Of a stretch of DNA of 64,000 bases, positions 56,763-64,000 are shown one piece after another. This DNA comes from Plasmodiophora brassicae. Its lineage: Eukaryota > Endomyxa > Phytomyxea > Plasmodiophorida > Plasmodiophoridae. The position numbers and the translations under genes are program-made. Below the pieces are notes generated by a model. The model ran no database searches. It saw only the letters and a list, made by a program, of their open reading frames with translations, and was not told the origin of the DNA. Within the stretch, counting starts at the first letter, position 1, and each line of letters begins with the position of its first letter. The DNA lies in NCBI GenBank assembly GCA_039704465.1, contig JASFAU010000017.1:434001-498000 (forward strand), in the 5' to 3' direction.

Positions 56763-58255
56763 ATGGGGCTGTCGCACCCGGTCTGCGCCCGGCTCGAGGA
56801 GCAGTACGGCAATGACCGCATGAGGTGCGCCGTATCGTCCATGTGCGGGTACAGGTCGTCGATGGAGGTCCATGTGTTGCTGGCGTCCGGCCCGTCCGCG
56901 GTGCTGACACGCGTCCGATGCTGAACAGGACGCGCATTCCGTTGTCCTGTCGCTGCCGAGGCACAAACACGCCGCGTTCGTCGGCGTGTACGACGGCCAT
57001 GGAGGCCAGGATGCCGCCCGGCACTGCGCTGAGCACCTCGCCAACCATATCGACGCGCTCGACGACTGGAGCGATGAGGCGCTGCAGTGTGGCGTCATGG
57101 CGTTCGACGCCACGTTCTGCGGCCCCGACAACGCCTTCCGGGACCATGGCACGACGTGCGTGTTCGTCCTGATCGAATTCGTCAGTCGCGCTGGTCGTTT
57201 GCCCATGTCGTCCCCGTGTACCAACGCCGTTGCCGCATGACAGGACGCCAACAATCCGACGACGGGCGACATTCGCCTGACCGTCTGCAACTCTGGGGAC
57301 TCGCGGGCGATATGGTCGTCGACGATCCCGGGCCAGGAGGCGCAGTTCGACTTCCTGACCATGGATCACAAGCCGTCGCTGGAGGGCGAATCGAAGCGGA
57401 TCGTGAACGCCGGCGGGCACGTTACCGCCGACCGCGTCGACGGCGACCTTGCGTTGTCGCGGGCGATCGGCGACTGGAGGTACAAGTGCAACCAGTCGCT
57501 GCCGCAGGAGGACCAGAAAGTCATCGCGCTGCCCGACATCCAGAGACGGAAACTGTCGCAGTCGTCCCGCCAGGTACGTCAGCCGGGGGGTTCACCAACG
57601 GACGTCGTGTTCTGAGTCGGCGCGCCTGCCACAGGGGTTCCTCCTCATCGCCTGCGACGGCATCTTTGAGAAGCTGAGCAACGACCGCGTCAATCAGATT
57701 GTACACGAAGGGCTGGCGCAGACGTCCGACCCGAGGGGCGCCCTGGAACAACTGCTTCAGGCCTCGTTGTGTAGGCGCGACCATGTCGCCGCTCTGCGAC
57801 ACGAACCAGTCTGACACCCCCCGTCTGTCACAGCCGCTGGTAGCAAAGACAACATGTCGGCGGCGCTGGTGCTCTTCGAGGACGGCACCGAGTACCACAA
57901 GGAAGCGCCGACCATGGACTTTGGCCCCCTGTACACCAGCGATGACGCGTGCATGACGACGTTCCTGCGCTTCTGCGACCAGACCGGGTTCGGCGTACAA
58001 GCACGGGCGTACATCGAGACGTGGCACGCGGAGCACGGTACCGCGCCGGTGCCGGCCGAACCGACCGACGGCAACGTGGACGACGCGTCGCCCGGGCCGA
58101 TCTTCATGACGGACGCGACCGGCACGCACCACAAGCTCGTCATCCAGAACGCCAACGGCGAACGCCACGTCATATCGTTCTCCAGCGACGACATCGACAG
58201 CAGCGACGACGACCTCGACGAGGACGAACAGCTTGGGATCGTCACCAGCATCTAG
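56763..58255 (+). CDS. PP2C-family serine/threonine phosphatase
   Basis: Metal-dependent (Mg/Mn) protein phosphatase, PPM class, 414 residues in five exons (56763-56867, 56929-57180, 57244-57573, 57635-57770, 57834-58255; introns 61-63 bases). All family motifs are present: GYRSSMEDAHSVVL, FVGVYDGHGG, DHGTTCVFVL, NSGDSRAIW, TMDHKPSLEGE, GDLALSRAIGDW, LLIACDGIFEKLSN and GSKDNMSAALV; the metal-binding aspartates are intact. After the catalytic domain, ~130 extra residues include an acidic tail (SFSSDDIDSSDDDLDEDEQL), perhaps for partner binding. Start chosen at the ATG that leaves a short, normal N-terminus. Confidence 0.95.
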
Positions 58256-58351
58256 CGCGCGCCCCCCCCCACACCTGCAATACACCTATCACTGTACAAC
58301 GTTGCGTCTCATCGGTAAGATCGTTCTTCGCGCGCGACCTCCTCGTCTGTG

Positions 58352-61276
58352 ATGACAGCAACGACGTACCTGACGGAACGAGGGGTCCTGTCGTTCCTGA
58401 AGGAGTGCACGGCGGGCCTCGTCGTCGACGGCAGGTTGCCGGCGAACCCGTACCCGGCGCTGGCGCAGCGCGCCCTGGAACGCGACCTGGCGGAACGGCT
58501 TGCTGGCGACGACGATGTCGACAACGGGGCCAGGATGGCGATCACGAGCGACGACGGCGGCGTCGTCTATCAGCAACGCTGCGCGGCGCCGTGCTTCGCG
58601 ACGTCGCCCGCGTTCCTGCCGTTCGTCGACCTGGACCGGGTCGCCCAGGTGCGCGACCGGATGAAGGACCTGATGCGGTCGGGGTCGATGGACGAGAAGG
58701 ACCACACGCTGACGTCGTTGTCGTCCGTTCGGGTCGATGCCGTCGTCGGCGCCGGTGGCCTCGGTCAGGTCCCGCTGAACAGGGACGTGTTCGTCCAGGG
58801 CGACCGCTTCGAGACCGCGGTGAGCATGTTCGCGAAATCCGTCCTCCAGGACGTCGTCATGATGACGCTGCCGCGAGCGCCGCACACGTTCCTTGGCATC
58901 GACGTCGACAACGGCGTCTGGGTGCAGGCCGACATCCAGTCGAACCGGAACGGGTTCTTCCGCGCCGTCAAGCGCGCCGCCGTCGCCCACGACGCCATCG
59001 TCCTGCGCCTGCTGGTCCAGGTCGACCCGGGCGGCGCCGTCGCCCTGGGCCGGATCGCGTTCAAGTTCCATTTCCAGCAGCGCGCCCCAGGTGCACCCGG
59101 GGCGGCCCCGTTGAAGAGCTTCGAGCCGGACCCGGGCAGCTCCGGTCGGTATGGCGTCTTCGTCAACCGGGCCGACGCCGAGCGGTACGGGAAGATCCAG
59201 GCGGCCATCGTTGCCGCCGTCGAGGCCGCCGCCGCCAAGGCGAAGGCCGAGGCGGACGCGTTGGCGAGCGCGACACCCTGGTGGCAGGACGCGTGGCGCC
59301 GGCGCGATCGTTCCGGGGCCACGAACGCAAACGGGCCGGCGGCCGACAAGGCGCCGCTGATGTTCGGCAAGGCCGGTCGAGACGCGCTCCGGGTCGGGGA
59401 GTACTACGAGGCCGTTGTCGGGCGGGCCCTCGCAAGCATGCAACAACGCGACCAGGCCGACGATGCTGTCGCTGCCATGCGTCAGGTGCAGACGGTGACG
59501 GGCGCGCTGACGCAAGCAATCGTGATGATGACCCGGGTGGTGGACGCGATGGACGCCATCGTGTCTGGCGCCGTCGTCGTCGACCGCGACGCCATGGTCG
59601 GCGTCGTCCGGCGCATGTTCGACGAGGACGCCCTGGCCAGGATCGATGCGCTACTCGAGGTCCCCGACGTCGTCGCCGAGCTCGCCGCTGTCGGCCCCGT
59701 CCTGCTCGCCATGCTGGCGCGCCATCGTCGCCGCCTGGCCATGGACGCCGGCGCGGCCGCATCGCTACGCGCCGTCCTCGACCTGCTTCGCCTGTGGCGC
59801 GCCTCGATCGCCCTGCGGTACCTGCACCTTCGCCCGATGCCGGACGACGATGCCGACGGCGAGGAGCGCAACGACGACGACGAAGACAGTGACGATGCGC
59901 AGCTTGTCATCGACCTGGACGCCTCCGTCGACCGCGCCAACAAGTACCGCCTGTACCCGCCCGACATCACCGCCGACGTCGTCCGGCTACGCTGGGCCGT
60001 CGACATCGAGGTCGGTGATGGAGGTCGTCGCCCCAACCGTATATGACACGCGCCCTAATAATACGACGCGCAGCTGAACCGCGCGTACGAAACCGCCATC
60101 GCCGACCTGACGACGGGGCGTTTCGCGGCGCGCCCCTTCGTCGTCCTGTCGAACGTGTTCCTGCGGTACGCGTTCCAGGCCGAACGCCGCACGCCGATCT
60201 GGACGCGCCCGGCGATCGTCGCCGTCGGCGGCGGCCCGCTGCACGTCGCCGTCGACGTCGACAGCGACGACGTCGTCTTCGGCAGGCCCAGCGCGCTGCG
60301 CTACGTCGACTTTGGCCGTCTACGAGCGCTGCGTGTCGCGTTCGGCGCCGTCCTGACGCCGCCGCTGACGCCTAGCGCTACGTGGGCGTTCGCCGCCGTC
60401 GGCGACACGACGAAATCGGGCAGCGTCATCGACGACCCCGCCGTGCACACGTTCGCCGCCGTCTTGCACGTCGTCGGCGCGCGCCTCGACGACGCGACGG
60501 CAGCGTTCGCCGACGGCGTCGTCGCCTACGTCGCTGGGCAGGCGCGCCACCACCCGTCCCTGGTCGTGCAGGTCGGGGGACGATCGTGGACGCCGCCCGG
60601 CGCCGACGGCCTCGCCGGCGCGCTCAGGGCCGCGTGCCCGGCCAGGGACGCGGTCGTCGTCGACGGCGTCCTCGGCGACGGGCGCGCGTTTCGCGTCACG
60701 ATCGCGCTCGTGTTCGTCAGCACGCTGACGAAACGGGTGACGGATTGCACGAGCGCGGCGGCGGCGACGACGTTCCCGGCCGAGGGCGTCCTGTTCAGCA
60801 GGGACGACGCCGCCGTCTGGATGCTGCTCGGCGGGGACGACGTCGTCGGCGTCGCCCGCAACGAGTACCGGGCGGGCGTGCGGGTCGGCGGCGACCCCGA
60901 TCGCGTCGTCCTGTGCCTCGCTGGGCTGCGCGCGCTCCACGACGACGACGACCCCGACGAGATCAGGTCGTACCGCGGGAGCGTCGCGCAGCGGCTGATG
61001 GCGGTCGCGAACGTCGTGCGCGCCGCGGCGCCAACGTCCAAGGAGCGGGCTGAACGCGACCTGCGCCGCGTGCTTCGCGACGAATCGCTGCGGCGCGCCC
61101 TGCTGATCGCCGCCGGGCCCTGGCTGACCGCGCGCCTCGACAGGCTCGTCGACGGCGCCGCCGCGGTCGACGACGCCGTCGGCGCGATCGTCGCGCTGGC
61201 GTCGGTGGCGTTCGAGGTCGACCTGGCGGGCTGGCCGGCCCTGCGCGCCATGATCGACGCGGCGAATAGACAATGA
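58352..61276 (+). CDS. Unrecognised 953-residue protein
   Basis: Two exons (58352-60010, 60074-61276; intron 63 bases). The start TYLTERGVLSFLKECTAGLV...LPANPYPALAQRAL loosely resembles RIIa/Dpy-30 docking helices, which bind amphipathic helices in cilia and PKA complexes. Then come a beta-rich segment (TFLGIDVDNGVWVQADIQSN), an Ala/Lys coiled region, helices with an acidic spacer (DDDADGEERNDDDEDSDDAQ) and a C-terminal half without known motifs. No signal peptide or membrane helix. Very GC-rich, so all frames look open; this strand is preferred because exon phases match and the protein composition is normal. Confidence 0.7.
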
Positions 61277-61303
61277 TGGTGATGCTGGTGTGTGTGTGTA
61301 CAA

Positions 61304-63517
61304 CTAGGCAGGCGTCGCGATCCGCCGGCGCACGAAGGCGCTCCTGTCGGCGTCGGTGCGCAGCGGGCGCCACTCGTCGTCGGTGGCGTCGACGACGCGC
61401 CAGCCGTGGTTCTCGAGCAGGCGCCGCTTGAAGCAGGCGGTGCGGCTGCCGGGCGGCTCGCCGACCAGGACGCAGATCGCGTCGCCGACCGTGTGGTCGA
61501 TCGGGAAGCCGGAGCGCGGGCACGTGGTGGCGTGCACCGGCCGCGGGTTCCAGGCCGGCGGCCCCTGGCGGAACGCGACGTTGCAGACGTGGCCGTCGTC
61601 GAGCATGGTCGGCGGCAGGCGCGCGTCCATCATCGCGTTGGCGATCGCGCCGTGGTCGTCGTCCGACAGGCGGCTGTTGCGCCAGAGCTGGACGGTGGTG
61701 AGGGCGCGCGAGTACGGCGCCGCCTTCAGGTCGTCGACCAGGCGGTCGGTCATGGCGCGCAGGTCGCTGCCGGGGGCCAGGGCGCCGGCGTAGACGATGT
61801 CGGCGAGCCAGACGGTGTCGAACCCGGCCTGCTCGGCGAGGAACGCCATGGCGGCCGCGTGGGCGAACGCGCCGACGTCGACGCCGGACCGGGCGAACGC
61901 CCACAGCAGCGTGGCCAGCTCGTGCGATTTGAAGTCGAGCAGGCGGTGCAGGGCGGTGGTCGCGATCGACTGCAGCAGGGAGCGGTGGACGACGTCGGTG
62001 ACGGCCAGGGCCCAGGCCAGGTTGGTCAGGTCCATCTCGTTGCACGTGTCCAGGTTGCCGGCGCAGCGCTGGCCCAGGACCTGGAACAGGCGCGTGTGCC
62101 GCACGCCGGCCTTGGCGAACGCCCAGGCGGTGTTGGCGACGTTCTGCGGCGTCGCCCGGTCCACGATCGGGAGCATGGCGACGGCCAGCGCGTGGAACAG
62201 CGGCTCGTGGAACGCGTCGACGCGCGCGTACGCCCAGGCCATGTTGGCGATGTCCTGCGCGTTGAACTCGAACGCCTTCCGGCTGTGCGCCACGACGTCG
62301 CCGATGCGCTTGAACAGGTCGTGCGCCGGGACGCGCGCCTTGGCGTACGCCAGGACGACGTTGGACAGGTCGCGCGGGCTGAACGCCTTCAGGCGCGTGA
62401 CGGCGTCGCCGGCGAACTCGTTGAACAGGCCGCGCGCCTCGACGCCCATGACGGCGAACGCCCAGACCGTGTTGGCCAGCTCGTGCGGCTTGAACTCGGC
62501 GTACCGGTCGGCGGCGACGTTGGCGATGGCCACGTACAGGTCGCGGTTCGCGATGCGCGCGTTCGCGAACGCCCAGGCCAGGTTGGCCAGCGCCTGCGGC
62601 TTGAACTCGTTCAGCCTGGGGATGGCGACCTCGGCGATGGCCTTGAACAGGTCGTGGCGGAGGACCTGGGCGCGCGCGAACGCCCACGCCGTGTTGGACA
62701 GGTTCTGCGAGTCGAACTCGCGGATCCGCGGCAGGGACAGGTCGGCGATGGCGTCGAACAGCGCCCGGTTGCCGATGTGGACCTTGGCGAACGCCCAGAG
62801 CAGGTTGGCGAGGTTCTGCGGCGTGAACGCCGCCGACCGCGTCACGACGTTGTCGGCGATCGCGTCGAACAGGGCGGCGTCGACGACGTTGACCTTGGCG
62901 AACGCCCAGGCCGTGATGGACAGGTCCTGGGCGTTGAACTCGTTGACGCGCGCCCTGGCGGCGTCGGCCAGCAGCGGCATCAGGTCGCGCACGTTGCATT
63001 TGGCGCAGGACGACGCCGCCATGGCCAGGTACCGCACCGGGTACGTGCGCCTGCCGGCGTCGACCTGCCCGGGGAGAACGCGCCGCACTACCTCCATTGC
63101 CTGGCGAAGGACGTCCTCGTTCTGGTTGTCGTACGCGGCCAGCGCCGACAGGATCGTCGACGCCGTCCGCATGTTGATCGCGTGGCGGTGCCGGTCGAAC
63201 CGCGACACGATCTCGCGGAGCAGGGCGTCGTGCGACGGCGAATACATCTGCTTCGTCAGCGCGTGCTTCCACAGCTGCGCCAGGTCGTCGCACGCCAGAT
63301 GCCTCGTCGCCAGGACGTGCGCCACGTCGGTCGCCCCGGAGAAGTCGCGACCCGGGTCAGCGGAGGCGGGCGCCGCGCCCGCATCGTCGGCCCAGGCGGC
63401 GGCGACGGCGGACGCCAGCGACCGCACGGCGACGCGTCTCGGGTGCGGTTGGCCGCCGGTCGGCCATCCGGCCAGGCGCCCGTGGCAGCGCCGTGCCGCC
63501 CGTCGAAGCTGCAGCAT
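61304..63517 (-). CDS. Organelle-type helical-repeat RNA-binding protein with RAP domain
   Basis: Intronless, 737 residues from the first in-frame ATG (63517). The N-terminus LQLRRAARRCHGRLAG...RRVAVRSLASAVA looks like a mitochondrial presequence. Thirteen or so repeats of 36-38 residues follow, with a core such as FNAQDLSITAWAFAKVNVVD, the octo/heptatricopeptide-like pattern of FASTK, OPR and apicomplexan RAP proteins that bind organellar RNA. The C-terminal ~60 residues (VLVGEPPGSRTACFKRRLLE, HGWRVVDATDDEWRPL) are a RAP domain, an endonuclease-like fold. Role in mitochondrial RNA processing or translation is inferred. Confidence 0.9.
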   Translation of the reverse strand: MLQLRRAARRCHGRLAGWPTGGQPHPRRVAVRSLASAVAAAWADDAGAAPASADPGRDFSGATDVAHVLATRHLACDDLAQLWKHALTKQMYSPSHDALLREIVSRFDRHRHAINMRTASTILSALAAYDNQNEDVLRQAMEVVRRVLPGQVDAGRRTYPVRYLAMAASSCAKCNVRDLMPLLADAARARVNEFNAQDLSITAWAFAKVNVVDAALFDAIADNVVTRSAAFTPQNLANLLWAFAKVHIGNRALFDAIADLSLPRIREFDSQNLSNTAWAFARAQVLRHDLFKAIAEVAIPRLNEFKPQALANLAWAFANARIANRDLYVAIANVAADRYAEFKPHELANTVWAFAVMGVEARGLFNEFAGDAVTRLKAFSPRDLSNVVLAYAKARVPAHDLFKRIGDVVAHSRKAFEFNAQDIANMAWAYARVDAFHEPLFHALAVAMLPIVDRATPQNVANTAWAFAKAGVRHTRLFQVLGQRCAGNLDTCNEMDLTNLAWALAVTDVVHRSLLQSIATTALHRLLDFKSHELATLLWAFARSGVDVGAFAHAAAMAFLAEQAGFDTVWLADIVYAGALAPGSDLRAMTDRLVDDLKAAPYSRALTTVQLWRNSRLSDDDHGAIANAMMDARLPPTMLDDGHVCNVAFRQGPPAWNPRPVHATTCPRSGFPIDHTVGDAICVLVGEPPGSRTACFKRRLLENHGWRVVDATDDEWRPLRTDADRSAFVRRRIATPA

Positions 63518-63539
63518 CGCCTGACCCGTGTGGCGCGCG

Positions 63540-63795
63540 GCGTGCAGCTGTACCGTGGGGCTGCCCGCGCGCAGATGTTCCGCCACAGTCGAAGCTGCAG
63601 CGGCTCTGCACACGCCTCGCACTGCCGAAGCTGCAGCCACGTCGCGCGCGACCGCCGCGTGCAGCTGTCCCGTGGAGCTGCCGCATGCAGATGTTCCGCC
63701 CCTGTCGAAGCTGCAGCACGTGATCGCCGCGAGCGACGCCGGTGCGCGCGCCTCGCACTGCTGAAGCTGCAGCCACGTCGCGCGCGACGGCCGCC
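63540..63795. repeat. Tandem duplication of about 120-135 bp upstream of the RAP gene
   Basis: Two head-to-tail copies (about 63540-63658 and 63659-63795) share GCAGATGTTCCGCC, GTCGAAGCTGCAGC, CGCCTCGCACTGC and GAAGCTGCAGCCACGTCGCG. A partial third start lies left of them. The repeat sits in the presumed promoter/5' UTR. Confidence 0.85.
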
Positions 63796-64000
63796 AAGCG
63801 GTACGCACGCGGTGCTGCTATCAAACCATCGAGGCACCCCCGAACGTATCGTAAAGGCCAGCTCTTGCATTGCCGTACCCCTGTTCTGCTGCAGGTGCTG
63901 GTCGCGTATTCCCGCGCTGTAACAAGGCACCGGTCGTCAATTTATTGTTCCGGTTGGCGGGTGTTCACGATACGGTATACGGGCTGTTGTCGTCGATCAC
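63796..64000. other. Right edge, no gene seen
   Basis: Less GC-rich than the repeat before it. It may belong to the promoter of the RAP gene or to a gene beyond the edge. Confidence 0.4.

Noticed and set aside
58289..59515. Minus-strand frame opposite the 953-residue protein
   Set aside because: Composition is skewed to Arg, His and Val with no motif, and the plus-strand model has matching exon phases.
61292..63922. Long plus-strand open frame (about 870 codons) opposite the RAP gene
   Set aside because: Arg/Val/Gly-rich product without domains. It is the GC-driven shadow of the minus-strand gene, whose repeats and RAP domain are clear.

Overview
The window is nuclear DNA from a eukaryotic microbe. 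Nearly every gene on both strands can be spliced with short GT-AG introns, mostly 49-66 bases, often with a CTAAC/CTGAC-like branch site. Intergenic gaps are short and the sequence is GC-rich. Repeated signal-peptide/SKP1-like/ankyrin genes, together with tiny introns and dense packing, suggest a plasmodiophorid-type rhizarian (Plasmodiophora or Spongospora relative). That placement is inference from gene content; no marker gene proves it.

0-12 kb: an arginine methyltransferase (PRMT1 type), a secreted ankyrin gene fused in frame to a retrotransposon RNase H fragment, two related six-helix membrane protein genes, an inverted duplication carrying small membrane ORFs, and the tRNA methyltransferase Trm10. 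Then comes a scrambled block: direct repeats, a YqaJ/SAP mobile-element fragment and an ankyrin pseudogene. 12-34 kb holds two giant genes on the minus strand. One is a 3168-residue protein with a signal peptide and a DUF3638-type P-loop region. The other is a 3717-residue, 23-exon protein joining an RGG tail, a ZNFX1/UPF1-type helicase, NFX1 zinc fingers and three CbxX/CfxQ AAA+ modules.

34-45 kb: an F-box/RCC1-like protein, an unrecognised protein with an HEEAH motif, an acyltransferase-3 membrane enzyme, an amino acid permease, a hexapeptide-repeat acetyltransferase, an F-box/Cys-rich protein, and SKP1-ankyrin members (one decayed). 45-54 kb: a peptidyl-serine galactosyltransferase-like type II enzyme lies just upstream of, and on the same strand as, a membrane-anchored prolyl 4-hydroxylase with a VHL-beta-like segment, which suggests secretory-pathway modification of hydroxyproline proteins. 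Two more ankyrin genes, a candidate Pol III RNA and a long palindrome follow. 54-64 kb: MTHFR and a PP2C phosphatase (divergent pair), an unrecognised 953-residue protein, and an organelle-type RAP-domain helical-repeat protein.

Seven members or remnants of the secreted ankyrin family lie in this single window. They are the clearest accessory component and plausible secreted host-interaction proteins (inference). Exon ends were chosen where splice consensus, reading phase and family alignment agree; no transcript data were available.
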